From the IMG/VR virus record IMGVR_UViG_3300037508_001536, positions 1-55,265 of that record: a stretch of 55,265 nt of DNA. One strand, written 5' to 3'. Position numbers and translations under genes: made by a program. This DNA comes from a virus. Position 1 is the stretch's first letter; every line of letters begins with the position of its first letter. Positions 18,501 through 27,366 of this stretch are shown here, piece by piece. The notes below the pieces were generated by a model. The model made no database searches. It was not told where the DNA came from and saw only the letters and a list, made by a program, of their open reading frames with translations.

Positions 18501-20646
18501 TAACTCTTAAATTATCTTGATTAAGATAAATAGGTAAACTCTCTTTTTGTTTAATATAAAATTCGTCCGATGGTTCTGGAACAAATATTTCTTCTGGGTC
18601 TGGATCTAGTGGTATTTGATTTCCCGGAGTTCCAGCATCTATCCAATCCTGACGTATAGGTGCTGTAACATAAAAGGTTTTAATCTTTACAAAGGTACCA
18701 TATGGTGTTTTTATAGTACATTTTATTTGATATCTACCAGATTGGCTAGGCCAAACATATGCCTCTGTTGATCCAATAAAAACATCAGTAGATATATCAT
18801 ATCCTGATAAGTCTGTAAATCTTCCATTCGAAACCACTATTACTGGACCACTATTGGGAGAAATATACATTTTTATATGATCAATAAAAAATATGGGTGG
18901 TCCGCTAACCTGCTCCCATCTGCATTGAATATAGTCTTTTGCAATAATTTCCGATGGAGCAAAAGGATCCTCTGCGTATCTATATGTGTCTAACTCGAAA
19001 TCGTCTGTAACAACATTAAACTTTATCAGCTCTGTAAAAAATTTAATAGATCTATTAAACTTAAATAAAACATTAAAAGGACTATTTTCTGATGAAGGAT
19101 TAATATTTTCTGGATGATTAGGAATATTACAGGTTTTTTCCATTACAAGATTGATTTTATTTTTTCTACTATTTTTTATCTTTGGCATATATGCATTCGT
19201 AGCATATAATGGTCTTGGCCGAGCGTAACCTCCTCCATCTTGCCCCAGCCCAACATCTGTTTGTGGCGATGGAGGACCAATAAAAGATACCTTAGATTCT
19301 TCTTCATTAAAATTTGTCCCAACAGTTAAGCCACCAATCTTAATATTTTGATTAGCAACAACATGGGTATTCTTAATATCTTTATCTACTAAATAGGCCC
19401 CTACTTGATTCACAACAATATTAGCGCCATGTCTCAATGGCTGTGTGCTATATATTGCGCTACTATTAGATAGTTGTAATTTTAATCCATATTTTTGTAT
19501 TATTTTTAATTTTAGATCATGTAAATTAAAGATTATATTAGTATTTAAAGTATTTTTTATATCGTCTATTAAACTTTTTGATTCTAAATACTGCACTGTT
19601 TTAATTAATGCATTTTGCAGATTAGTATCTAGTATATAGTTATTGCTAATGTCTCTAATTTTTTTATTTGATAGTCTACTAATAGAAAACTCATCTATAT
19701 ATGGACTTGTGGCTAAATATTTGGCTAAATTTTTATAGCATCTAGCGATATTAAGCTGTCTTTTTTCAAAATCTTTCGCATTATCTAATGTTATTCTATG
19801 ATAACAAGCATTATAGGCTTGATAAAGAGATGATGGGCAAAATGCTTTTGGCTCTAAATTTCTTCTACTTTCATCTAAATTTGTATAATAACTATATACA
19901 TCTCCATTTGGTACCCATAATAAATATTTACTACCATTGATAATAATATCTGATTCTTGGTAAATAGTAGATGTTGTTTGAAAAGATCTATTTTCTGCAC
20001 TATGATTATTAGTTATGGTAAATAATGGAGTGGTTCCGCCACCCAAAGTATTTATTTTAACAAAATTATTATAAGGATTATTATCACCATAATTAAAAGC
20101 AATAGTATTACTGGTAAATCTATGAGATATTTTAGTATTATCTCCAACCTCATATAATGTTTCATTATCTATTTTAATAAAAACCCTGCCATTAAATAAT
20201 AATCTACTATTATTTGGAAAAGTGTCTATGGGCGACGGACTGGATAGCGGCATTGGCAATTTTTTAAACCACAACAACAAACCTTTCACAGGAAAATGCG
20301 ATGATAATGGATTATTTAATACCCAGTCAGCCACCATCTCTCCATTTTCAACATTCCAAAAATTAAATCTTGGATTTTTTAAAGACAAAACATCTTGAAT
20401 TCCTAAAAAGTTATAATTATTATCGTATCCAGAAATATATCCTAAATCAGATAGTAGTTTATAGGGACAATATTCTCTACTATTGTCAATATTAATAAAT
20501 AGTGGTGTCCAAATATTATCTTCATGTGTTGTATTTGTAATCAATGAAGATATAGCATTAAAATTTAATACAGCATCCTTAACGGATGATTCGAAATCGA
20601 TCAGGTCCTCTAAAAAACTTTTGTTATAAACTATACAGTTATTCAT
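12532..20646 (-). CDS. giant predicted virion (tail tip/baseplate) protein, 2704 residues, unknown family
   Basis: One uninterrupted frame of 2704 codons, starting in an ATGA overlap with the 2240-residue gene upstream. Most of it is Asn/Ser/Tyr-rich and beta-like, as in phage tail and fibre proteins. At about residues 570-660 a PKD-like Ig domain can be recognised from CRWEQVSGPP and PSQSGRYQIKCTIKTPYG. A Gly/Ala-rich hydrophobic stretch lies at about 1623-1655 (TIIAGMAGMSGAG and on), which could insert in a membrane. A helical, charged region follows around 2170-2290. A DLSSS at about residue 1972 recalls a MIDAS motif, but the rest of a vWA domain is not visible. No enzyme domain is recognised. 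Its position, last of the large tail genes, suggests a tip or baseplate component. Confidence 0.72.
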   Translation of the reverse strand: MNNCIVYNKSFLEDLIDFESSVKDAVLNFNAISSLITNTTHEDNIWTPLFINIDNSREYCPYKLLSDLGYISGYDNNYNFLGIQDVLSLKNPRFNFWNVENGEMVADWVLNNPLSSHFPVKGLLLWFKKLPMPLSSPSPIDTFPNNSRLLFNGRVFIKIDNETLYEVGDNTKISHRFTSNTIAFNYGDNNPYNNFVKINTLGGGTTPLFTITNNHSAENRSFQTTSTIYQESDIIINGSKYLLWVPNGDVYSYYTNLDESRRNLEPKAFCPSSLYQAYNACYHRITLDNAKDFEKRQLNIARCYKNLAKYLATSPYIDEFSISRLSNKKIRDISNNYILDTNLQNALIKTVQYLESKSLIDDIKNTLNTNIIFNLHDLKLKIIQKYGLKLQLSNSSAIYSTQPLRHGANIVVNQVGAYLVDKDIKNTHVVANQNIKIGGLTVGTNFNEEESKVSFIGPPSPQTDVGLGQDGGGYARPRPLYATNAYMPKIKNSRKNKINLVMEKTCNIPNHPENINPSSENSPFNVLFKFNRSIKFFTELIKFNVVTDDFELDTYRYAEDPFAPSEIIAKDYIQCRWEQVSGPPIFFIDHIKMYISPNSGPVIVVSNGRFTDLSGYDISTDVFIGSTEAYVWPSQSGRYQIKCTIKTPYGTFVKIKTFYVTAPIRQDWIDAGTPGNQIPLDPDPEEIFVPEPSDEFYIKQKESLPIYLNQDNLRVIVPKFNKIALNANGLCWPVDTNLYIKKIKQRPQLLVNLPMFQFMFDNRGSSDPSTLILEYSLNNTKYRLDKIVLENTRINNDPKCADCFSFYLPQLYSNGKLWNRIKGGAGGTEVAFSLVGISKADGLEQIFRYYTLPSISTDYSPPIKSYGGYDQNIINTLGISTIPDHIGPGQTFPAITGRPLYYSADKSGEEAPFGKKKYCFEDYLPESTSSYLSFNKGVFHPQSGWIPHDSIHYNNVRNTSSVLKFNPGARDSFSFTGPSITNLNNEGYIVENDIVYILPKICKSTINLGVIPDAQFLPYTQPCNINITPCRPDVPPEWEWLNQLHRDTTDQYPNNTPGINDAHGYRILGGGVPKRIERRINSNSNPVMDEFNFTSDTMNNSFNYLFTQSGPAYPISPIPDEINNFFRTLTTPRDNIDSETGDISSGLPQPNCLKPDGSKPEGGYYKGVPDPTGRWNGIRNPRVLDFTIQDLEVKLNFLNYVNTKDIAISLALTPCTDEYTRICDAKCKDPPRFPLESAIKPEANTFIDQTVGTTVDGPYRLLGNGYTKFNNWRPSAGDGNVNFKNSLSFIPLGNDDFDDYLRILTIMNTVYDPVKIENEAFEDVLKPQVLYLLNQEYIQNHSMNLSLTFSDNANKYSVLYDKSFATKGSGVNSISQSSLRYGAGDAVFNEIDVDNQTAPPYNNQYIIGNNDSIKPTTSSIYYSDRQAAIYQNIMTTNKINIVNNSFAKYRAKPLFHNSACIGINVPVGRPRYDSQTSFSLNITVYDESDDMFPLNNNVSSMMFTNAYDFAGKINTSQFDNALCSWDLLLHVNDVIKPTMPNLSSCHTYGNNEALALIDYSNKPKYAGYSFIANLKNHKHLLPFSNINAPNIFFYDYSLCQSAKLDQLGSPTPGYLVDFPTNAILNIMTIIAGMAGMSGAGLVGIGAGIAGSGPGLDSAYGALVAYFSSIRAAEYQQDISHDIFHQDYSRYPFGSPEKILINFSKDGVFWYKAEASIFKYINTPVLSQKQYTYIKLNKNSFPILSRFTFDFVTDIRDLIDDKYIKSLSLPCSSAASLVGPITYNNMSYNSYDLVDVSFSIDNESNATESCQNGIYSVTDNQWTLLTGNPLLINSNLDYISDNNILFNNQDIYRTNNIFSNFTVNATGNQIIILNGKIPYEIFSLNDNVDVSGNNLEPDPIIEETTGPETTPGLPTEDNTPQPVLQRDTGPTYTRKVIAKALIYKDYKPYSVLKMDRSMLGVDFISPQDNVVVIFDLSSSFDNKESPLNQYAFEKDSIGTQYPPEILKTTHSIGSYGNGSNFRNKNILNTVPSYNNIKKLDDILNNHINDKFKKPKITINNNTIISSESIGYPHKIIDIPEIMNQKNYIVQENNLDDTIKNKLEYVFNNIESTYSLFYIKNNQLKKENIPLIGNISIEDDLEIKKTITPINGEGLGPDQPIGQEMSDTTYNYLIARLNILEDQREYPSLEQSIGVDNQTNQILESRNLNYINKHLVELSNYNIHKKRTEYALRVLYKEKEDIIRLLSEISIKQTAEINLINNNTIIGDIISEDTNNIEIKIQEEIQKIEKDNILNIRRAFTRNTSGIRGQEIAKISLIAPFEWMRSFNVYDINYEKNNDDYWINLDPHQSCSIAEELRPKVLKKIEYICRGTPFIQTIAGTPLLPSNNICIRLRGQSIQNNIGDHVTFKKSNKNSGRGPSYESYIYEINENIINSKKTNLENKLRQQGLPIYWKEWVSRRDYHINGDTENLDLAYDNKEILVTAFETYDILLTEVENNNGKAIIKTTSDGDVNDFGKEGGIPALASRESRSPNGYGLLSQGIRAEQSVKIYNVCNLDNINNLKVKIRKLPRLVRGMDMLSTIFRYGTEVPYRAYPRRSALEPLDPFTVVSAGAFSGGVNIINNDFHYWKCMEIDNSTNTLIPSSTPLFFQLMNEMMYRAFYGSVDGIEIKTNDMISQFLWELIPYEFFTKPKIISEPPLGDDAVQL

Positions 20647-23600
20647 GATCTAGCAGACGAAAGTGTCCATTTTCCATTGATAAAAATAAAAATTCCTTTG
20701 GTCCCAACAGATGCTGATAGTCCTAATGGATTGGAATAAGATATAACAAAAACTGGTGCTTGTCCAGCTCTTCTTCCAGATACATAATGTGCTTCTATTC
20801 TTGCTTGATTGCCTGTTCCTATTGTTCCTATTGCTGTCACAGACGGTTTCCCTATAGGCTCATAAAAACCACTAAATCTGTCGTATCTGCATAATAACTT
20901 GGTTCCTCTTGGTGCGGTATAGCCCGTTTTATCTATAACATATACTAATCTTCTATATCCGTTTTGCACAGGCTCTTTATTATATTCTATATCATCAATA
21001 AAAGCTCTTGTAGAATATGTACTATCATAATCATCTTCTTTAATCATGTCACTTTCTAATGTGACATAAATATTTCTATATGGACATTTATTTTCTGTTT
21101 TATTTTCTAAAAATTCTTGTAGTGTTGATATGTCTGTTCTATTAGTTACTATAAATGGCGGCAAAATCTCTTCTTTGCAGCCTCCGCCACTAGCATCCCA
21201 TACTCTTCTCTCATTATCCCATCTAACATCGATTGGACCAACAGGCCAAAGATCAGGCCTTTCTGCCCAATTAAGATAGAATTTTTTAGATGGTTTATTT
21301 TTTTTGGTCCATTTTCCATTTCCAGTATTTATACCATTTCCGGTGCCTTTCCATTCGTATCTTGTTGTAATTATATCTCCTAATGGAGCAGTGTCTCCGG
21401 TTGATACTTCGTATTTACCAAATGTTTCTAAATTATTCGAACCAAACTTATTATTTCCAGTATCGGAAACAAGCTGAAATCTCAACTGTCTTCCTTTATC
21501 GTCTATGCTATATGGCATATCATAAGCATTTGGTATAGGATATCCATCAGTATCGAATCCCCAGCCATGCATCATTAATGGGCCTCTCAGGGCTAAAAAT
21601 CTTTGATTGAGTAGCACATTAATATTTTCTAAGTCTTGAACCTTAGTATCAAATCTAGAAAAATCAGGATTATTTCCATCTCTATAAGTATTAATATTAG
21701 TATTGATATAAAAACTTTCTTCGGTAGGATTATATTCTCCTCTGCTAATAGCGCCAATAGAATGTCTGCATCGATCAATACCAGAAGCATATGGGTTTCT
21801 AAATTCTCCAGATGAAACAACTATTGGATTTAAACTATATAAATTAATATCTGGTAATCCTGTTTCTCTATCCGGAAATTTATCATTTTTCTTAACTTGT
21901 ATCTTTGCTCTGCTACAAACTGGGCAAGGAATTGGCACGTCTGCTCCTGGCGATTTATCATCATAGAATGTAGTGCTTAATCCCTCTCCAGGATTAGTAT
22001 GATAGTCGAAATAAGGTATTGTAATATATCTTTTATTATAGCAATATGGACAAGTTGTATCTGTATTACCGTTTCCTACCGGAACACCGCTACCGGCTAC
22101 ATATGTACTAATATGAAAAGTTCTATTTTTTTGTGTTGGATAAAAAGATACCGGAGACATTAGTCCATCCAAACTCATAGCGGCCTTACTATTATATTGC
22201 TCTAATAATTCAGCCCCTATTTCCTTTCCCATCACGGCACCAACCCATGAATACATTCTCTTTTGATTTAAAAATCTTATTCGATCTTCAATAGTGTTTC
22301 CAATTGGTAAAGGGTTGTCTCCAACGTCCTCAACAAGATTAGTATTTATATTTGTCCACCAAGCAGGATTTTTTAAACTAGTAATATTTTGTCCGACAAA
22401 AATTTCTACTGGGCTTTCTCCATAGAGTTGTGTTTTAAATTTATCAATACCAAACGGAGTTCTGCCTGTCCTTGCTTCTTTTAAAGTTTTTAATCTTTCT
22501 GCTTCCATTTTTGAAGTAAGATTATTTTGTACGCTAGCTATAGCTTTTTGTAATTTAGTAGTATCTTTATTAAATTCTCTAATAGCATCAGAATAGGTTT
22601 TACTAAATAGGCCTGTTTTTGGATTATAGGTTTGAAACTGATATGTTGTAGTGACACCATCAATACCCACCTGTATACTAATAGTACTTATTAGGGGCCC
22701 ATTAGATGATACTCCTCTATGATCTATTCTTAAACAATCATATGTAACTTCTCTATATCCATTTCTTTTGGTATCAAAAAAAGTATTCGGAATATATCTT
22801 ACTCGATAATTATCATTATCAAATCTATATTGGTTTGCTGGTGGAGTAGAGTTTGGATTATCAAAAAATATTCCACCTAAACCAAATATTGGCGGACCTA
22901 CAATAGATATGGAACCTCTTTCCAAAATTGTTTGATAATTAACATCACTATTTAATCTATAACCAACGGCACGATCCAAAGCGCTAGACGATCCATATTT
23001 CCATGGCACTAACTCTGTGTCATATTCTACTTTAGAATTATGAATTAGATTATTAATATATGGTTGTGCAATAAAATTATCAGCATAATTTGTCCAAGGA
23101 CCATAGCAGAATTGATTACTTTTTAGAGGTATAGCAAAAAAGTATGGATGAGCAGCTCTTGGCGCCATCCTTGCGTGTTCAACGCTAGGATTTGATTTTG
23201 GTCCTGTAGTTACTAAATATCTAGGATCTATTTCTGGTACAATATAAGCTTTTAGATATCTAATATAGTTAACCTCCGTTTTAAGAATACGTATATCTTC
23301 TAATATCTGATCTGCTAATTCAGTATCTCCATTTTCTAATGCTTCATTTCTAGCTTCTCTAGCTTGATTAAGTCTATTTTTAATTTTCATATAAATAGCA
23401 CTATCCTCTATAGCTATATTAGCGATAATAGACAATCCTGGATCTTTTACATAAGCTAGACTAGTATCAAAAACATCTAACTTATTAACTTTCATGATTG
23501 CTCTAGGATCAGTAAGATTAATAATATTTTTGTAAATAATTCTTCCATAATTAGCTTTAATAAATAATTTCGACGATCTTGGAGACTGTCGTCCAAATGG

Positions 23601-26600
23601 TTCTTTTTTAGAAGAAACCGGGATAATAACATAGTCGGCATCTGATCCTCCTCCTAAACCAGATATATCTAAAGAATGAACACCAAAAGTAAGTAAATCT
23701 ACATCTGGTAAGGATTCTCTTGCATTATTTACTGCTGTTGGCCACTGATCTTTTAATGTTTCTAATCCCTCAACAGTCGGATTGTCTAAATATTCTTCTA
23801 TGGATTCATTAATACTTTCCCACATAAGTCCCCAAGTCATTGATATATTAGCTTTATCTAAAGTGCTATAGCAATTAATAGTTGTTCCAAATTCTCTAAG
23901 TTCTTTCATGCTCTCTGTTTCTCTTTTTTTCTTAATACCATGTAATATCTGTCGTATTCTTTCTGTAGTTTCTGGTCTATTATCATCATTCATATTTCTT
24001 ATCATGCCCTCGATCTCGGCTTTAACCCCATCCAGTGCTGCCTGCATTTCTATTCCAACATTATTGTCTCTGGTTCCAAACAATCTTTCTATTCTTGCTT
24101 GAGCATCTAATTGACACCATCTTTGTCTAACATCATCTATGTTTAGACTATTATTATATCCAGCTATTGGCTCTATAAGATTATTTTCATCAGTAAAAAT
24201 TTTTGATGCATTAGAACCAATCATTATGCAGTCGTCAATGAAGTTGCCTGGTTCTTCCCATGCTCCCTCAGTTAACTGGTAGTTTCCAAAAATTTTATTA
24301 CTACCAGCATATACAGCAATACTACTATATACTCCTGGTATTCTAATACTAGCATATTGAGAATCTCTATATAAAATCATATCCGGTAGCTTAACCATAT
24401 ATTCCTTACCATAGTATCGGTCCGCTAAATTTTTAATAAACTCACAAACTATTTGTAAGTCCTTAATAAAATTATGATTCAAATATAAGTTCCAATTCAT
24501 ATTCAGATCAGTCTTGTGAGGATTTGCTGGTTGAGAGTTTATACCATCTTGACTAATATTTTGTTCAGATATTCTGGCCCCTCTGCTTAACCCGCCGCCT
24601 TTCAAATCGTCTTTAGTAACTCCATAATATGTTCCAAAATCTTCATTAGGAAATAAATCTCCTCTAAGTTGATAAGCTGAAACTAGCATCATAAATAAAT
24701 CAGGTTTGCTATATTTACTTTTACCTAAACAATACGCTAAATAACTATCAAAACTTTGAGATGCTCTCATCTCGCTTTCTGTAACAACAAATCCTGGCTT
24801 ATTGTAAATATATTGTCTTTCTGGATCTGTACCTAATGGTTGCCAGAAACCAGCGGCAGAACCGGAACCGGCGGGATTTGGCAAATCTTCTGCGTTAGGT
24901 TGATTATTTCTTCCTGCTGGAAGAGTGCCTCCTCTATCTAGTCCGTTAGTTATGTCTTGAGGTATTCCATTACCGCTATTGAATATGGTATGATCATATA
25001 ATGATAGTGGCTCTCCTATATTTAAATTTGGTAATTCGTGCATATAAAAACCAACTACTATTTGATTTGTCCACAAATCAAGATGTACTGGTCTTATACT
25101 TCTAAATTCGTTAGCATCATCAGCGGGCGGCAATCTTTCTTCTAAAGTTCTGCCGAAGTACGGACATATCCAATCGTTATGCAAATTCAAATATCTGCTA
25201 CGAGGAGCATCAAAGCCAGTAACTGGTACGAAGCCTCCTTCTTGAAAATCAGGCGTATCATCCATCGTAGGATCCTGATTGGATTGATTTCCACCTGGCT
25301 GTTCCGGATTATCGGCACAATTTGGCTCTTCCCTCCCTTTACTAGGACATGGCGTTGGAACAACATAAGCACATGTGATGTCAATATAGTGGGCATCTAA
25401 AGTTTGACCATCTGGTAATTGTCCTGGGGTACAAGGTATAAGTGGCCTAGGTTGCACGTCCGGATTCAAATCGTTTTCTGTGACAATATGACTTCTAAAT
25501 GGAACCAAAGAGCGACTACTAATTCTATAATTACCTTGAGTAATTTGTTCGGTTCTTCCTGTATAGCTAATATCGACTTCTCCATCTTGACGTCTAATAA
25601 TATCAGAATGCTCATCTTTCCATTTATTATCTATTCTTTGATTAGTAAATCTAACATTTCTTTCAGTATCATTAATATTTATTCTATCCCCAATATATGG
25701 TCCTAGACTCAATGTGGAAATATATGGATGTCGCGTTGACATCACATCAGGAACTCTTGCTTTATTCCAAGGTCTATTTAAAGTGATAAATTTTTTAAGA
25801 ATAGGATTATAGATATAATTAGTTTGAGCATATGGAAGTCTATAGTTTTTAATTTGCAATAATCTTTGTTGAGGCCCGCCTATAATAAATTTATGAGTAA
25901 CATTTTCATTAACGTCTTGGCCAAAATTACTATTAGATATAGAAAATCTCTGATTTTCTAAATTTGTAACAATAGAGCGTATATTATATGGGGATCTATA
26001 AGTTGTCCTATCAACAGTCATTATTTTGATCACAAACTGATATAGACTATCATTAGTAATGGCGGGAATGACTCTTGTGGTGTAATCTGTTCCGTTTGCC
26101 GATGTTAATTCTTGCAATAAAGAAGATATGCTCTTTGATGTATTTTCAATTCTATAGTCTGATATTAATCCTCCAATATCAGATAAATCAAGACTAAAAG
26201 TATTATATAATGGTGGAGGATTATTTATAACATTTCTATTAGTTCCTATTGTTGGTGTTATAATACCAAAGTTTTTAACATCTACAACCCTGCCATTAAT
26301 ATCAGCCATAGATTTCGTTAATATGCGTCCAAATGGAGAAAAAGCAGCATCTCTGGCTAATCTAGTGTGAGAAGATGTTAAAGCTGCTAGTCCAGACAAC
26401 ACATCGACTGCTCTTAATCCATTATCATTAAGATTGGATCCCCCAAAAAAATCTATTCCGAAACTTTCTAAAAATCCATAAACATTAAAAATATTAGGAA
26501 TATTTCCCTGACTCAATAGTCCATTATAATTAAATTGACTTAAATCAATATTATTAATAGGTGTTCCTTTAATGGGTCCTCCTGATATAGTATTCGCTAT

Positions 26601-27365
26601 TTCTGAGCCAAAAATAGCTCCACCATAAGGATCCAATACGAGCCAACAGTTATCTAATAAATTCTCAAAACCATCTATAGTAACACTATATGTTATACCT
26701 CCTGGTCTATTATTTCTTTCCCAACTTTTAACCAATCCTATAAACTCAAAATTATCAAACTTAAAATATACTGGAGTATTAATAATATCGTAGGTCCATA
26801 AACCACCGGGCGTATTAAGAGGTCGTACATTATGACCGGCGTCCATAGATACTGTACCATCCGGCTGTACCCTAGTACCTGTTGCAAAAAATCCGGGATC
26901 TTCCCATGGCCAATATTTAGAGACAAATTTATTATTTACCCATTCATAATATATTTTACCAGGAACATTTTTTTCTTTTGACACATTAGCTACATAAGGG
27001 CCCCCTAGTTCATTCACATAACAACTATCACCAACACATGTATAATAATGATTATCCGGATAAGAAGTGGTATTATAGTGTGGAATATCATAAAAATTTC
27101 GACCTAGATTAGTATTTCCACTATGACCACTAGGCAATGGCAGTCTCGATGGCTCGTCTGGCAAAGTAGGAGATAGCTCATTATGAAGATGTCCGTAATC
27201 TGCTGGTTGGTTTTGATAAAATTTTCTAAAAGGAGCTTGACCAAAAGGCTGAATATCTTCTACTAGCTCAACAGTAAGACTGCTGCGACTACCGCCCCAG
27301 CCAATATTACTAGAAAAACTAATAACACTAGCTCCTAAAAATAGCGTTTGTCCCACAACCTTCAT
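20643..27365 (-). CDS. giant predicted tail/baseplate hub-like protein, 2240 residues
   Basis: A single 2240-codon frame, one base after the 667-residue gene and overlapping the next gene by ATGA. AGGGA precedes its ATG. Near residues 180-250, FKFDNFEFIGLVKSW then TYSVTIDGFENLLDNCW resembles the beta-barrel pattern of phage hub proteins (gp27/Tal-like N-terminus), which is the main reason for the hub suggestion. A Pro-rich hinge lies near 660-720. A helical, charged region occurs around 1120-1200 and 1340-1380. At about 1771-1818 two CxxC pairs (CPYC and CPVC) about 45 residues apart form a probable zinc-binding module, rare in tail proteins. No lysozyme or peptidase motif was seen. The family is not identified; a structural role at the tail tip is inferred from order and composition. 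Confidence 0.7.
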   Translation of the reverse strand: MKVVGQTLFLGASVISFSSNIGWGGSRSSLTVELVEDIQPFGQAPFRKFYQNQPADYGHLHNELSPTLPDEPSRLPLPSGHSGNTNLGRNFYDIPHYNTTSYPDNHYYTCVGDSCYVNELGGPYVANVSKEKNVPGKIYYEWVNNKFVSKYWPWEDPGFFATGTRVQPDGTVSMDAGHNVRPLNTPGGLWTYDIINTPVYFKFDNFEFIGLVKSWERNNRPGGITYSVTIDGFENLLDNCWLVLDPYGGAIFGSEIANTISGGPIKGTPINNIDLSQFNYNGLLSQGNIPNIFNVYGFLESFGIDFFGGSNLNDNGLRAVDVLSGLAALTSSHTRLARDAAFSPFGRILTKSMADINGRVVDVKNFGIITPTIGTNRNVINNPPPLYNTFSLDLSDIGGLISDYRIENTSKSISSLLQELTSANGTDYTTRVIPAITNDSLYQFVIKIMTVDRTTYRSPYNIRSIVTNLENQRFSISNSNFGQDVNENVTHKFIIGGPQQRLLQIKNYRLPYAQTNYIYNPILKKFITLNRPWNKARVPDVMSTRHPYISTLSLGPYIGDRININDTERNVRFTNQRIDNKWKDEHSDIIRRQDGEVDISYTGRTEQITQGNYRISSRSLVPFRSHIVTENDLNPDVQPRPLIPCTPGQLPDGQTLDAHYIDITCAYVVPTPCPSKGREEPNCADNPEQPGGNQSNQDPTMDDTPDFQEGGFVPVTGFDAPRSRYLNLHNDWICPYFGRTLEERLPPADDANEFRSIRPVHLDLWTNQIVVGFYMHELPNLNIGEPLSLYDHTIFNSGNGIPQDITNGLDRGGTLPAGRNNQPNAEDLPNPAGSGSAAGFWQPLGTDPERQYIYNKPGFVVTESEMRASQSFDSYLAYCLGKSKYSKPDLFMMLVSAYQLRGDLFPNEDFGTYYGVTKDDLKGGGLSRGARISEQNISQDGINSQPANPHKTDLNMNWNLYLNHNFIKDLQIVCEFIKNLADRYYGKEYMVKLPDMILYRDSQYASIRIPGVYSSIAVYAGSNKIFGNYQLTEGAWEEPGNFIDDCIMIGSNASKIFTDENNLIEPIAGYNNSLNIDDVRQRWCQLDAQARIERLFGTRDNNVGIEMQAALDGVKAEIEGMIRNMNDDNRPETTERIRQILHGIKKKRETESMKELREFGTTINCYSTLDKANISMTWGLMWESINESIEEYLDNPTVEGLETLKDQWPTAVNNARESLPDVDLLTFGVHSLDISGLGGGSDADYVIIPVSSKKEPFGRQSPRSSKLFIKANYGRIIYKNIINLTDPRAIMKVNKLDVFDTSLAYVKDPGLSIIANIAIEDSAIYMKIKNRLNQAREARNEALENGDTELADQILEDIRILKTEVNYIRYLKAYIVPEIDPRYLVTTGPKSNPSVEHARMAPRAAHPYFFAIPLKSNQFCYGPWTNYADNFIAQPYINNLIHNSKVEYDTELVPWKYGSSSALDRAVGYRLNSDVNYQTILERGSISIVGPPIFGLGGIFFDNPNSTPPANQYRFDNDNYRVRYIPNTFFDTKRNGYREVTYDCLRIDHRGVSSNGPLISTISIQVGIDGVTTTYQFQTYNPKTGLFSKTYSDAIREFNKDTTKLQKAIASVQNNLTSKMEAERLKTLKEARTGRTPFGIDKFKTQLYGESPVEIFVGQNITSLKNPAWWTNINTNLVEDVGDNPLPIGNTIEDRIRFLNQKRMYSWVGAVMGKEIGAELLEQYNSKAAMSLDGLMSPVSFYPTQKNRTFHISTYVAGSGVPVGNGNTDTTCPYCYNKRYITIPYFDYHTNPGEGLSTTFYDDKSPGADVPIPCPVCSRAKIQVKKNDKFPDRETGLPDINLYSLNPIVVSSGEFRNPYASGIDRCRHSIGAISRGEYNPTEESFYINTNINTYRDGNNPDFSRFDTKVQDLENINVLLNQRFLALRGPLMMHGWGFDTDGYPIPNAYDMPYSIDDKGRQLRFQLVSDTGNNKFGSNNLETFGKYEVSTGDTAPLGDIITTRYEWKGTGNGINTGNGKWTKKNKPSKKFYLNWAERPDLWPVGPIDVRWDNERRVWDASGGGCKEEILPPFIVTNRTDISTLQEFLENKTENKCPYRNIYVTLESDMIKEDDYDSTYSTRAFIDDIEYNKEPVQNGYRRLVYVIDKTGYTAPRGTKLLCRYDRFSGFYEPIGKPSVTAIGTIGTGNQARIEAHYVSGRRAGQAPVFVISYSNPLGLSASVGTKGIFIFINGKWTLSSARS

Positions 27366-27366
27366 T

